Positions 1 to 8,578 of a stretch of 64,000 bases of DNA are shown piece after piece (the first letter of the stretch is position 1; each line of letters starts with the position of its first letter). Below the pieces are notes generated by a model. It was given only the letters and a program-made list of their open reading frames with translations. It was not told where the DNA came from and ran no database searches. The DNA is from Gammaproteobacteria bacterium. GTDB lineage: Bacteria; Pseudomonadota; Gammaproteobacteria; Arenicellales; UBA868. The stretch is from contig JAKUQR010000002.1 of the NCBI GenBank assembly GCA_022450155.1, forward strand, positions 89,287 to 153,286, given 5' to 3'. A program made the translations under genes and the position numbers.

Positions 1-393
1 ACTATCCGGGTATTTGCAAGAAAACGGAATGACCCATACCCGGGGCAGGCCCTATCATCCGCAGACCCAGGGCAAGATCGAGCGCTGGCATCGGTCCATG
101 AAAAACCAGATTCTGCTGAACAACTCCTATCTGCCCGCTGAGCTACAGGAACATCTGCAGCGATTTATCAGTTACTACAACCATCAGCGCTATCATGAAT
201 CACTGGATAACCTGACCCCCGCTGAGTGTATTATGGACGGGGGCAGGAAATACTGGACCAGAGGCATACCATTAAATTGGACACCTTGGCCATACGCCGA
301 AAGATGCATTACGATAACCAAAACAATTTACACCTGATGAGCTGAACTGCCTCTTACATCAGGGCGCCATCTGTCCAATTTAGTTTGACGACA
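1..393 (+). mobile_element. IS3-family insertion sequence, 3' end only
   Basis: The window opens inside an insertion sequence. It contains the end of the transposase gene and then a terminal segment running to about 393, where the sequence ends in ...GACGACA. Read inward from that end, the terminal repeat contains AAATTGGACAGA, which resembles TAGTTGGACAGA at the start of the second IS remnant near 63.06 kb. The base right after 393 begins the C-terminal codons of an integrase remnant, so this IS appears to have landed in or beside an already decaying integrase gene. The left end lies outside the window. Confidence 0.7.
2..345 (+). pseudogene. IS3-family transposase OrfB C-terminus, frameshifted
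   Basis: C-terminal part of an rve-type (DDE) integrase/transposase. The segment with the last catalytic Glu is visible as HPQTQGKIERWHRSMKN, followed by the usual YNHQRYHESLDNLTP. After LTPA the frame breaks: reading continues correctly only if one base is supplied after position 225, giving DVYYGRGQEILDQR and ending at a TGA at 343-345. The uncorrected frame ends in unrelated residues. The 5' part is cut by the window edge. A real 1-base deletion or a sequencing error would both explain it; either way the copy as written would not make a normal OrfB. Confidence 0.75.
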
Positions 394-460
394 TACAGAT
401 GCTAGCCACTGCATCGTGCAGGTGATCCGGTGCCAAATGGACATATCGCACTGTCATCTA
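394..460 (-). pseudogene. tyrosine integrase C-terminal remnant (scar H)
   Basis: The minus strand encodes RYVHLAPDHLHDAVASI, the terminal segment of a phage-type tyrosine recombinase with the nucleophilic Tyr in the R-Y-x-H-L context. Nothing upstream of it looks like the rest of an integrase, and downstream the IS3 end abuts. The same C-terminal signature occurs at 36.2 kb (DAVASI), 39.8 kb (ERYAYL...DAVVSI) and 57.65 kb (KYAHLAPDHLHQAV), so it belongs to a family of integrase scars in this window. Confidence 0.65.
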
Positions 461-566
461 ATACCGCCCACGCGTGACCCGAGCATACATCGAGTTAAAG
501 AGATAGATCCAAAGCAGATGAGCAGGTACCGTGCAGGCCCCAAGTTGGTGGGCGGTTAGTTGTGCC

Positions 567-1760
567 ATGAGCGAGCTGTCTCCCCAGCAAAGAATTCGCT
601 GCATGATCGCGCTCGTCGCTGCGCTAGCGGTGGTGTCGATCACCAGTTCTTTGAATTGGCCGATTTTGTCCGAAGCTCTGCGCAATCAGGGCTATAGCGA
701 ATCCATGATCGGCATTAATGCAGCTGCCCAGTTTGCCGGCATTATCGTGGTGGCACTGGCCACACCGCGCATCATCCCAGCTCTGGGATTCTTCAAGGCC
801 ATTGTGCTCGGCCTGGTGGTGGTCGCGGTAACGTTAATTGCTTTACCGGCGTTTCGCAGTTTCGAGACCTGGCTGGTGATCCGGTTCCTGCTTGGTATGG
901 GTAATTCGCTGTTGTTTACCACTGGTGATACGTGGATAAACCACATCGTCAATGACCGGGTGCGCGGACGTTGGATGGGCATCTATGTCACGGTCGGCAT
1001 GGCTGGTTGGGCCGTCGGTCCGGTGCTTGGTGCTTATCTGGACCCAGACACTTACTGGCCGTTTGTTTGGGGGTTGCTGGCAATCGTGGTTGCGGCTGGT
1101 TTTCTGCTGCCCACCCGGAAACTTGATGTCAGGTTGGGTGTTCCCGAACAGGGAGTCGCTCTGGGCTTGGCGGCGGTGTTTTTTGCCGCACCCACGGTAC
1201 TGCTGGCATCAGCCATGTTTGGTGTCGTCGAAGGCGCGATGCAATCTTTCGCCCATCTCTACACCATGGATGTACTGGGCGCACAATTCCGTCAGACCGG
1301 GTATGCAGTAATCTGGGTCGGTTCGGTAGCAGCTGTTTTTTTTCAATACCCTATCGGTTGGTTGGCTGACAAAGTTAACCGTAGCTGGCTGCTGATTGTC
1401 TGTGTTCTGGCACTGATGCTTTCGATCTTTCTGTTTCCGCTGCTTGTCGAAGGCGGACGCGATGCCTGGTGGCAACCACAGGCACTGGCGCTATGGGCCG
1501 TGGTCAGTGTCTGGGGTGGTTCCATGGGGGGGATTTTCACCGTTGGCATTACTCTGCTGGGCGAACGTTTTCGTGATGCAGAACTGGTTTCCGCCAACGC
1601 TGTGTTTTCCGTGCTGTTTGGTGTCGGCGGTCTGCTTGGTCCGTTCCTGACCGGTACTGCAATGAGCGTATTCGGTCCCGCTGGCTTCCCGTTGTCGCTA
1701 CTTGCAGCTGTCGTGATCTACGCGTTGTTTGCGCTCTATCGGCAATTTACCCGCAGATAG
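567..1760 (+). CDS. MFS transporter (UMF/YcaD-like)
   Basis: About 397 residues with twelve hydrophobic segments and the typical MFS halves. Conserved loop signatures are visible: DRVRGRWMGIY after helix 4 and GWLADKVNR in the loop opening the C-terminal half. The inner-membrane protein probably exports or imports a small solute; no substrate can be assigned. I chose ATG 567 (MSELSPQQ) over an upstream GTG at 531 because the preceding 12 codons are not membrane-protein-like. The neighbours are an integrase scar upstream and a dead pilin gene downstream, so it may be island cargo. Confidence 0.8.
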   Translation: MSELSPQQRIRCMIALVAALAVVSITSSLNWPILSEALRNQGYSESMIGINAAAQFAGIIVVALATPRIIPALGFFKAIVLGLVVVAVTLIALPAFRSFETWLVIRFLLGMGNSLLFTTGDTWINHIVNDRVRGRWMGIYVTVGMAGWAVGPVLGAYLDPDTYWPFVWGLLAIVVAAGFLLPTRKLDVRLGVPEQGVALGLAAVFFAAPTVLLASAMFGVVEGAMQSFAHLYTMDVLGAQFRQTGYAVIWVGSVAAVFFQYPIGWLADKVNRSWLLIVCVLALMLSIFLFPLLVEGGRDAWWQPQALALWAVVSVWGGSMGGIFTVGITLLGERFRDAELVSANAVFSVLFGVGGLLGPFLTGTAMSVFGPAGFPLSLLAAVVIYALFALYRQFTRR

Positions 1761-2033
1761 CATCTTCCTTGACTGTACCCACAGTGGATGCAGCAATACC
1801 AAGAGCCTTGTGTCGGTCGTCAATGCTCATACTTTTGGCGGAAATGCACCATTAGTATTGTAGTACTCGGCCATTACGGTCTTAATACCAGAGGCAAGGC
1901 TTAACCCCTCAGCCATCTGCGCACGAGCGACATAGTTCTAATATTGCGGTATCGCTATAGCTGTCCGTATTCCAATGATCGCTACCACGATCATCGGCTC
2001 TATCAAGGTGAAGCCGAAATGAATGCGTTTCAT
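1761..2033 (-). pseudogene. pilA: type IV major pilin (PilA) pseudogene
   Basis: Reading the minus strand from ATG 2033 gives the prepilin leader and N-terminal helix (MKRIHFGFTLIEPMIVVAI, then AIAIPQY), followed by NYVARAQMAEGLSLASGIK and AEYYNTNGAFP. The usual ELMIVV is EPMIVV. A TAG interrupts at 1938-1940 and a TGA at 1827-1829. The 3' part then continues in another frame with GIAAST-like residues, as in pilins. The gene is therefore inactivated by stops and a frameshift. Family identity is secure from the FTLIE processing site and the pilin helix. Confidence 0.75.
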
Positions 2034-2300
2034 GTTGTTGATGTTACTCCCAACACCCCACTAACACCGTAAACCTTTCTGCCTTCTCAGCAATGTCTGT
2101 AATTTTTAGTTTCTTGCGCATTTAAGGACAGAGGATTTGGTGGGGAGGTTGGGTTAGGTCTGATTCATATCATGAATGTACAAACTGATATGCTAAAACA
2201 ACTGGAGCTGCCCGATAATCTAGTCCAGTTGATGTGAGAGTATCTGAGTTTGTTTCAGGAGCGCTGGGCTGAACCTGGGCGATGCGGCGGCCGCCAGGCC

Positions 2301-4772
2301 TCAGGCCCGGACCTGCGCTGCACGCGCATCGCCCGGAAATGTCAGGGCGGCCAGCGCGTAAAACAACAGGGCCAGGATCAGCACCAGTGTGAACCCGAAC
2401 TGAATGGCGAGTAGGACCGCCAGTACCGCACTCACCACCGATGCGCAGCCGTTGATCGCCCAGGCCCAGGGCACGAATGCGGGTTGACTGGCCGCCACCC
2501 GCGCGAGGGCGAGTGGCAACGGCAGGCCCATGCAGAACGCGAGCGGCGCGATCAGCATGATCGCCATCACCAGCTTGACCACGAGGGTGCGATCGGCCAA
2601 CAGCTCGAATAGGGTCTCGAGCACCGCGAAGTGGATTAGCGCAACTAGGCCGATTCCAATCACCGCAAAGACCATACCCGCAAAACTTTGGCCTTTGTGG
2701 ACGAGGCGGTTGGCCAGTAGGCTGCCGAGCCCGGCAAAGACCAGGAACGCACTCAGCACCGCGACGGCGGCATAGAGCGGATGGTGCAGGAACAGGATAA
2801 AACGCTGGATGAACGCCATTTCGATAAACAGAAAGGCCAGCCCGATAGCACCGAAACAGGTCACCAGCTTCAGTCGGCTGAGTACCACCTGTTCCGGTCG
2901 CGCACGGCGCAAGAGGGTCAGCGGCACCAATACCAGCAGCGCACTGCCCACGAGTGCCTGCAGCAGCGTCGCCGCCAGCACGAGATAGCCCCACTCCAGC
3001 AGGGCGGCGCCGCCCTGGCCGCGCAGCGACAGTACCTCGGGTATGGTCTTCCACTTGAGGAAGTGCGCGAAGTAGGGCCGGTCGTCGGTCGCCGGAGTGA
3101 GATCAAACTTGTAGCGGTCAAGAAAATCGTCACGATCGCTGCCGAGCAGCGCCGCTGCCCCTTCGAAGAACCAGGGCTGGCGCAGCACGTTGTAGCGATT
3201 GGCTTCCTCGGCCCGAATCGACGGGTAATAGACCAGATCGAATCCCCGCCCGGCACAAAAGCGGCGTAGGCTCCGGATCTCGTTTGGGGTCACCGCTGTT
3301 TTCTTGACCAGCAGTGTGCTCGTGGCCCAGCCGCGGATCAGGATGATGCGTTGCCCGGGGTCTGAACTGCCCGTGGTGCGCAGTGCCTCGGCGGCGGTCG
3401 CCAGGAGCTTCAACGCGTCCCGCGGCGGTACCCGGACCCAGCGCGTGATCGCCAGGAAGCCGTCAGGTGACAGCCGCCTTAGATAGTCCGCCATCGCTTC
3501 AACCGTGAAGAGGTAGTTCTCACCCAGGGCATTGAGCCCCGCCGCCGAGGCTCCCAGCGCCTCGATCAGGTCGAGTTGGATCAGGTCATAAGCACCGCGG
3601 CCCGTTGTGACAAACCCACGGGCATCACCAGTGTGCAGCCGTACCCTCGAGTTCCGGAACAAATCGCCGGCAAACGCGCCGAAGCGATCGCGAACCAAGG
3701 CGGTGACCTGTGGATTCAGTTCCACCGCATCGACCTGGTCGGCCCCCAGCGCCAGTGCCTGCAGCACCGAGCTGCCGCCACCCGCGCCGAGGACCAGAAC
3801 CCGGCCCGGGTGGGCCAGATAATAGGGCAGTGCCGAGGTCAACTGGCCGAAGTGACCCGGTCCTGATGTTGTGTCCCAGGCGGTGATCGGCGACACGGCA
3901 CCGGCGTCGATGTACAGACCCAGTTGCGGTGGCGGGCCGACCGGGGCGTACAGGCTGAGTCCTGGTGCATGGCGCAGCGGAACGACCTTGTTGCCGACGA
4001 CCGTCAACAGGCCAAGTGGGCCAGTGCGCTGCTCGAGCACCTTGGCACCTGCGGTTTGCAGCGCCAGGCTGAGCGGCTTGTAGGGTGAGACCACCAGTTC
4101 TGCCCGCCATGGCCATGCCAGTGCCGGCAGTGCAATCAGGGCAAAAATCAGGGCAGGGGTGGGACGCCATCGCAGGCGAAGCTCCCACAGCCCGACGATT
4201 AATGCGCACGTCCCGACCAGTGCGACCAGTGACAGCGCCTGCAGTGGAAATACCACTGTCAGTGCGATCATCAGCGCGAGGCTGCCAATGCCGGCGCCGG
4301 CGAGGTCGGCGCTGTACAGGCGCGGTATGTTCTCGCTCCAGCCCATCAACGCAATGCCGATGGCACAGCCGGATAAGAAAAACGGTACGGCCAGCAATAA
4401 ATAGATGATCACCAAGTTCAGCAGTTGCCCGAGGTCCCAGAAGATCTCCTCGGCGTTGAAGCCGACCTGCTGCGCCAGTGCATAGCAGCCGACCGCAGCG
4501 GGGCCGAACAGTGCCAGGCAGGTGACGTAGACCTGGGCGATCCGGGGCAGCAGTCGGTCGCGCATCAACGCCAGGAAAGTACCGCTGGCCCCGAGTCCGA
4601 TCAGCGCCAGGCTGATCACCATGTAGGCGAAGTGGTGCCACTGGATGATCGAGAACAGGCGCAGCAGCAGCAGTTCGTAGGCCAGTGCGGCGCACGAGAC
4701 CAGCGCCACCGAGGCGAACGGGGATCGACCCATCGCCGGGTCGCCTGCTGTCCTGGCCGGGACTGTGGTCAC
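2301..4772 (-). CDS. membrane-embedded spermidine synthase-like SAM-dependent enzyme
   Basis: 823 residues in three parts: an N-terminal block of about seven hydrophobic helices (residues 20-215), a Rossmann-fold domain (about 240-560), and a second multi-helix block (about 590-815). The Rossmann domain carries VLVLGAGGGS (motif I, about residue 325) and VDAVELNP (the acidic residue that binds SAM or dcSAM ribose), as in spermidine synthase-like proteins. Family members with flanking membrane domains have no settled substrate. It ends an apparent operon after Pcm, with only 6 bases between the genes, and its GC content is high. Methyl or aminopropyl transfer at the membrane is inferred, not shown. 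Confidence 0.75.
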   Translation of the reverse strand: MTTVPARTAGDPAMGRSPFASVALVSCAALAYELLLLRLFSIIQWHHFAYMVISLALIGLGASGTFLALMRDRLLPRIAQVYVTCLALFGPAAVGCYALAQQVGFNAEEIFWDLGQLLNLVIIYLLLAVPFFLSGCAIGIALMGWSENIPRLYSADLAGAGIGSLALMIALTVVFPLQALSLVALVGTCALIVGLWELRLRWRPTPALIFALIALPALAWPWRAELVVSPYKPLSLALQTAGAKVLEQRTGPLGLLTVVGNKVVPLRHAPGLSLYAPVGPPPQLGLYIDAGAVSPITAWDTTSGPGHFGQLTSALPYYLAHPGRVLVLGAGGGSSVLQALALGADQVDAVELNPQVTALVRDRFGAFAGDLFRNSRVRLHTGDARGFVTTGRGAYDLIQLDLIEALGASAAGLNALGENYLFTVEAMADYLRRLSPDGFLAITRWVRVPPRDALKLLATAAEALRTTGSSDPGQRIILIRGWATSTLLVKKTAVTPNEIRSLRRFCAGRGFDLVYYPSIRAEEANRYNVLRQPWFFEGAAALLGSDRDDFLDRYKFDLTPATDDRPYFAHFLKWKTIPEVLSLRGQGGAALLEWGYLVLAATLLQALVGSALLVLVPLTLLRRARPEQVVLSRLKLVTCFGAIGLAFLFIEMAFIQRFILFLHHPLYAAVAVLSAFLVFAGLGSLLANRLVHKGQSFAGMVFAVIGIGLVALIHFAVLETLFELLADRTLVVKLVMAIMLIAPLAFCMGLPLPLALARVAASQPAFVPWAWAINGCASVVSAVLAVLLAIQFGFTLVLILALLFYALAALTFPGDARAAQVRA

Positions 4773-4778
4773 CGAGCT

Positions 4779-5576
4779 TCAGTGGCTGCCGGTGAGCGGC
4801 ACGAAGCGAACCGGCAGAATTTGCCGGACGGAAAATTCGCCAGCGGAGCTTTTCTCGATCAGCAGCAGGTCCTGGACCATGAAACGCGAACCGATGGGGA
4901 TGATCATCCGCCCCGTGGGGCGCAGTTGCTTGAGCAGAGGCGGGGGCACGTGGCTGGCGGCGGCGGTGACGATGATGGCATCGAAAGGCGCACCTTCCTC
5001 CCAACCGTAGTAGCCGTCCCCGACGCGGCCGTGAATATTGGTGTAACCGAGCCGTGCCAGCCTGGCCGTGGCCGCGCGGCCCAACGGTTCGATGATCTCG
5101 ATCGTGTAGACCACGCGGGTGAGTTCTGCAAGCACGGCAGCCTGGTAGCCCGAACCGGTGCCAACTTCCAGCACCTGGTCGTCCGCATCCAGCGCCAGCA
5201 GATCCGTCATCAGGGCCACGATATACGGCTGGGAGATGGTTTGCCCGTAACCGATGGGCAGGGGGTGGTTCGCGTAGGCCCGGGCGCGTTCGGCCTCGGG
5301 AACAAATTCGTGCCGCGGTACCCGGCCCATCACCAGCATCACCGCCGGGTCGAGCTGCTCCCTGCCGATGTGGCGGCGGGTATCAATGACGTCCTGGCGA
5401 ATGAGCTGGACCATCCCGGCCCGCTGGGTCGCGTAGCGATCGGCATGAGCGTTCGGCGCAAAGCAGAGCACCAACGCTGTGACCAGCGTGACGGCACCGG
5501 CAAGCAAGCGGCCAGATGAGACTGGCTGGCAGAAGGTGCTCCGTGACAGGGCCGGGGAAACCGTCAGGTCGGTCAT
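4779..5576 (-). CDS. pcm: protein-L-isoaspartate O-methyltransferase, with N-terminal export/anchor segment
   Basis: 265 residues from ATG 5576. SAM motif I is LEVGTGSGYQAAVL (about residue 137). The family signatures VPRHEFVP, NHPLPIGYGQTISQP and AIIVTAAASHVPPPL are all present, so it should methylate isoaspartyl residues for repair. Unusually, the cytosolic enzyme is preceded by about 45 residues with a hydrophobic stretch (residues 22-42) ending in AHA, like a signal peptide or anchor. This suggests a periplasmic or membrane-bound isoform. Its start overlaps the stop of the upstream gene by 4 bases (ATGA), so translation is coupled. Confidence 0.88.
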   Translation of the reverse strand: MTDLTVSPALSRSTFCQPVSSGRLLAGAVTLVTALVLCFAPNAHADRYATQRAGMVQLIRQDVIDTRRHIGREQLDPAVMLVMGRVPRHEFVPEAERARAYANHPLPIGYGQTISQPYIVALMTDLLALDADDQVLEVGTGSGYQAAVLAELTRVVYTIEIIEPLGRAATARLARLGYTNIHGRVGDGYYGWEEGAPFDAIIVTAAASHVPPPLLKQLRPTGRMIIPIGSRFMVQDLLLIEKSSAGEFSVRQILPVRFVPLTGSH

Positions 5577-6496
5577 GTGCCCATCCAGATCACGGTCATG
5601 CGGTCGATGCCAGCGAAGACCAGCACACAGTAGATGACGGTCAAGGCAGCGACCGTCACTGGGGTCTGCCAGCCCGTTCCGGCCCAGGCGTTGCGTATGA
5701 TGTTGAACAGTTGCCAGAACAGGTAGCACTCAAGTGCGAACGGCATGAACCCGAGATAACCGAGTAGCGGCATCTCAAACACGTGCCAGAAGTCAACCAG
5801 CGGGACCGAGTACACCCACTTGGCATCGGACCAGAAATTCCAGCTTTCCCAGAGGACTCCGCAGAGCAAGCCTGCCAGCATCAGCCGTGCAAGCCGCTGG
5901 TAGGCACCGCGCCGAGCCTGCCCGAGGAACGAGGCCTCGCGGTCGTAGTGATAGAGCAGCGGGTCCAGGATGAACACGATACCCACCCACAGCAGTGGAA
6001 AACAGTAACGCGGCAGCAGCACGACCAGGACCATCATGACAAAGCCGACAATCACACAGCCATATAGAAGCCGGGGGGAGACCCTGAGTGTCGGACCGCG
6101 CAGGCGCCTGATGGCTCCGAAATTTTTCAACAGCAACTCGGTCTCGAGTATCGCAGGGATGACTGTCGCAAACGACAGGGTGTAGGCGGCCCACCGAAGC
6201 CAGGTGACCTCAATGATCCCGTAGTACAGCCAGTTTCGCAGATGGAAATTCCAGGCCTCGAAAAACAGCCATACCACGATCGAACAACCGACCATCCAAA
6301 AAAACCGGGGACCGTCACCGAAGACCAGCGACTCGCCGGTCTTCAGGCGGTTGATCGCCCCGATCACCGGGATGAAAGTCCACCAGGTGAATAGGTAGAA
6401 AAAGGTATGGAATGGTTCGACGCTGGCGAGCATGAGCGCGAAAAAGGTCGCGTGGGCGGCAACACCCAGGGCAAGGATAATTTTTTCTCGGATCAT
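5573..6496 (-). CDS. polytopic membrane protein of unknown function
   Basis: 307 residues with eight or nine hydrophobic helices and many Trp/Phe residues in the loops (WTFIPVIG, FEAWNFHLRNW, LWESWNFW). Two similar E-x-W-N-F segments (about residues 80-84 and 220-224) hint at an internal repeat, or at lipid- or isoprenoid-facing sites. I do not recognise a characterised family. It is the first gene of the three-gene minus-strand operon and overlaps the pcm start by 4 bases. A link to repair or modification of envelope components is plausible only from context. Confidence 0.6.
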   Translation of the reverse strand: MIREKIILALGVAAHATFFALMLASVEPFHTFFYLFTWWTFIPVIGAINRLKTGESLVFGDGPRFFWMVGCSIVVWLFFEAWNFHLRNWLYYGIIEVTWLRWAAYTLSFATVIPAILETELLLKNFGAIRRLRGPTLRVSPRLLYGCVIVGFVMMVLVVLLPRYCFPLLWVGIVFILDPLLYHYDREASFLGQARRGAYQRLARLMLAGLLCGVLWESWNFWSDAKWVYSVPLVDFWHVFEMPLLGYLGFMPFALECYLFWQLFNIIRNAWAGTGWQTPVTVAALTVIYCVLVFAGIDRMTVIWMGT

Positions 6497-6672
6497 GAGT
6501 CTGCGTCTGAGTCAGTGTGAGGCTTGCTCGTTTTTTCGGTCAAGCGCCCACAGACTTCACGGAGAATATTTTACCGCGGGCCGGAAATATCTCGGTTCCC
6601 CTCAATATTTCATGAGAACACAAATGAGCGATCAAGCTCGCAACGAGTGGCTTGCGCTGACCAGCCCCATTG

Positions 6673-6716
6673 ACTGGTCCAGTTTGAAGGGGGAACGTCA
6701 CTATACTGGTGGACCA
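6673..6716. promoter_or_regulatory. paired GntR-like operator motifs, orphaned
   Basis: Two related imperfect palindromes lie about 35 bases apart between genes: ACTGGTCCAGT (6673-6683) and TGGTGGACCA (6707-6716). Each is followed by a similar TTGAAGGGGGA / TTCAAAGGGGGA segment, so the unit is duplicated. TGGTnnACCA resembles operators of FadR/PdhR-type GntR regulators. No intact + strand gene follows, so these may be the promoter of a deleted gene. The rest of 6497-6764 shows nothing else. Confidence 0.35.
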
Positions 6717-6764
6717 ATTCAAAGGGGGAGAATCAGAGCCCAGGTTGAGAGTGCGCTCTAGTTG

Positions 6765-7235
6765 TCACGCCTGGTCAACGGGGCTTTCGAGAGCAGTTGT
6801 CGTCAATAGAACATTTCCTTGTGACCCAAAAACTTTGACAGTGCCACCTTCCGCACAATCATCACCTTCTGCTATCCACAGAGTATCCCCCACGCTAATT
6901 CTTCCCTTCCCATTTTCTATGGCTTCGATTACTACAAAGGTTTTCCCGATATAGGCTTCTGCCCGCTCATGCAGGATCGGTCGCGCCGATTGGCCTCTAC
7001 CTTTCCTGAGCCAGTACCCGAGAGCAACAGTTGGAATGCTAATAACCGCAAATGCAATTAATTCAATTGAAAGTGTCAACGTGAATACCAAATCCAGGAT
7101 ACCTACTACCAGCGCGGCTAAAGCAAACCAAATAAGGAAGGTGCCGGGTAGAAGAATTTCCAGAATAGCCAGAACGACGCCAACAGCTATCCAAGTCCAA
7201 GGACCAAGTAGTGCATAGAGTTCACTAGCATTCAT
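6765..7235 (-). CDS. NfeD-family membrane protein
   Basis: 156 residues, the short NfeD type: three or four N-terminal transmembrane helices (about residues 10-80) and a C-terminal OB-fold domain (about 90-150; IGKTFVVIEAIENGKGRISVGDTLW). Such proteins partner with SPFH proteins at the inner membrane in quality control or microdomain organisation. It lies 12 bases downstream of the SPFH gene in the same direction, the standard QmcA/NfeD (YbbK/YbbJ) arrangement. Start is ATG 7235. Confidence 0.85.
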   Translation of the reverse strand: MNASELYALLGPWTWIAVGVVLAILEILLPGTFLIWFALAALVVGILDLVFTLTLSIELIAFAVISIPTVALGYWLRKGRGQSARPILHERAEAYIGKTFVVIEAIENGKGRISVGDTLWIAEGDDCAEGGTVKVFGSQGNVLLTTTALESPVDQA

Positions 7236-7247
7236 AACAATGCCTCG

Positions 7248-8168
7248 TCACCCAGTTTTGTTAAAAGCACTTTTCGCTATTTCAGCCACCCCAGCCAGTG
7301 AGCCAATTACGCTTGCGGCTTCAAGGGGCATGAGGACAACTTTTTCGTTATCAGCAGATGCAATTTCCTTAAGAGCCTGTATATAGTCCTTTGCTACAAA
7401 GTAATTAATAGCCTGAATGTCGCCGTTAGCAATCGCACGGCTTACCGATTCCGTCGCTTTTGCTTCGGCCTCCGCAAGACGCTCCCGCGCCTCTGCATTT
7501 CGAAAAGCAGCCTCCTTCGCTCCCTCAGCCTTGAGAATTTCTCCCTGCTTTAATCCTTCTGCTTCTAAAATCTCAGCTTGACGCTTCCCTTCGGACTCTA
7601 ATATTAAGGCGCGCTTTTCTCGTTCTGCTTTCATCTGCCGGGCCATCGAGTCAACTAGATCCTTTGGTGGATCAATATCTTTTATCTCGCAACGCGTAAC
7701 TTTAACGCCCCAAGGGGTGGTAGCTTCATCGATTACATGCAACAGCTGATTATTGATCACTTCGCGCTGCGAAAGAAGTTCATCGAGATCCATACTACCC
7801 ATAACGGTTCTAATGTTCGTCATGGCTAGATTGATCGTTGCTCGAATTAAATCAGTGACTGCATAGGCCGCTTTCTCAGCAACAAGCACCTGATAGAACA
7901 AAATTGCATCAACCGCAACGCGTGCATTGTCTTTCGTAATTACTTCCTGAGTTGGTATATCCAGAACGCTCTCCATCATGTTGACTTTCTCGCCAACCTT
8001 TTCGATGAATGGCACAAGAATATTAAGCCCGGGATTTAATGTTCCCGAATATCGCCCAAATCTAGTTTTCGTATAATTGAAGCCTTGGGGTACGAATTTG
8101 ACTGTCGACGTAATGACAAATATCACCAGAACCACAATAACAATAGGTAAAATCAGATCAGCGTACAC
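7248..8168 (-). CDS. qmcA: SPFH/band-7 membrane protein (QmcA-like)
   Basis: 306 residues: one N-terminal transmembrane helix (about 5-22), the band-7 domain (about 25-180; [23 protein letters not shown], here read in two parts, and [17 protein letters not shown]), then a long Glu/Ala/Lys-rich coiled coil (about 185-250; [17 protein letters not shown]). It forms large membrane oligomers that scaffold proteases and other proteins. It forms a two-gene operon with nfeD downstream. The strand and composition match the neighbouring nfeD rather than the GC-rich operon to the left. Confidence 0.87.
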   Translation of the reverse strand: MYADLILPIVIVVLVIFVITSTVKFVPQGFNYTKTRFGRYSGTLNPGLNILVPFIEKVGEKVNMMESVLDIPTQEVITKDNARVAVDAILFYQVLVAEKAAYAVTDLIRATINLAMTNIRTVMGSMDLDELLSQREVINNQLLHVIDEATTPWGVKVTRCEIKDIDPPKDLVDSMARQMKAEREKRALILESEGKRQAEILEAEGLKQGEILKAEGAKEAAFRNAEARERLAEAEAKATESVSRAIANGDIQAINYFVAKDYIQALKEIASADNEKVVLMPLEAASVIGSLAGVAEIAKSAFNKTG

Positions 8169-8343
8169 GTTAATACTCCTCTTTTGATGTTTGGTGAGTG
8201 CGAAACATAACGTAGGACGTTGAACATCGCCACTATTTGTACGGCGGAGCCATATTCCGACACTAGAACGTCTGTATTTCTTGTGTTTACAGGGTTCTCA
8301 GACGGTGCCTAGTATTCATACATCCACGCGCTCTTACCGCTGG

Positions 8344-8380
8344 CTGCACGGCCCACCAATAAATCAACGACTTAGCGTCG
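8344..8380 (+). repeat. tRNA-Lys 3'-end scar A (left direct repeat)
   Basis: 8344-8375 matches 24892-24923 over 32 bases with one mismatch. The first 14 bases are the 3' end of a tRNA-Lys acceptor arm including CCA; the rest (ATAAATCAAcGACTTAG) is a conserved non-coding flank also recognisable after the tRNA-Pro scar at 33.0 kb. No upstream tRNA body is present. The rest of 8169-8578 has only short resemblance to the flank of scar B (TTGTGTTTACAGG at 8281) and the promoter of the next gene. I read it as the left attachment scar of the 8.4-24.9 kb island. Confidence 0.65.
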
Positions 8381-8578
8381 TATAAAAAATGTGGTTTTCC
8401 TATAACTACCGGATTGTCCTATCACTCCGGTATCTAGCTCTTTCTGAGCAACTAAAAATCCAAAACGCAAGTGGCAACAGTAGCGTAGGGAACTGAAGAC
8501 TACGTACCATATCGTAGCTAAAATATGATCAGATCAATCGGCAATTAAATTTGTTTTTTCAGTGGCGTGGAGGCTAAC

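Noticed and set aside
2170..5004. Long open frames on other frames over the methyltransferase/Pcm operon (for example 3625-5004 minus and 4425-5519 plus)
   Set aside because: High GC opens all frames here; the translations are Arg/Gly/Pro-rich without any domain, while the chosen frames carry clear motifs and coupled starts.
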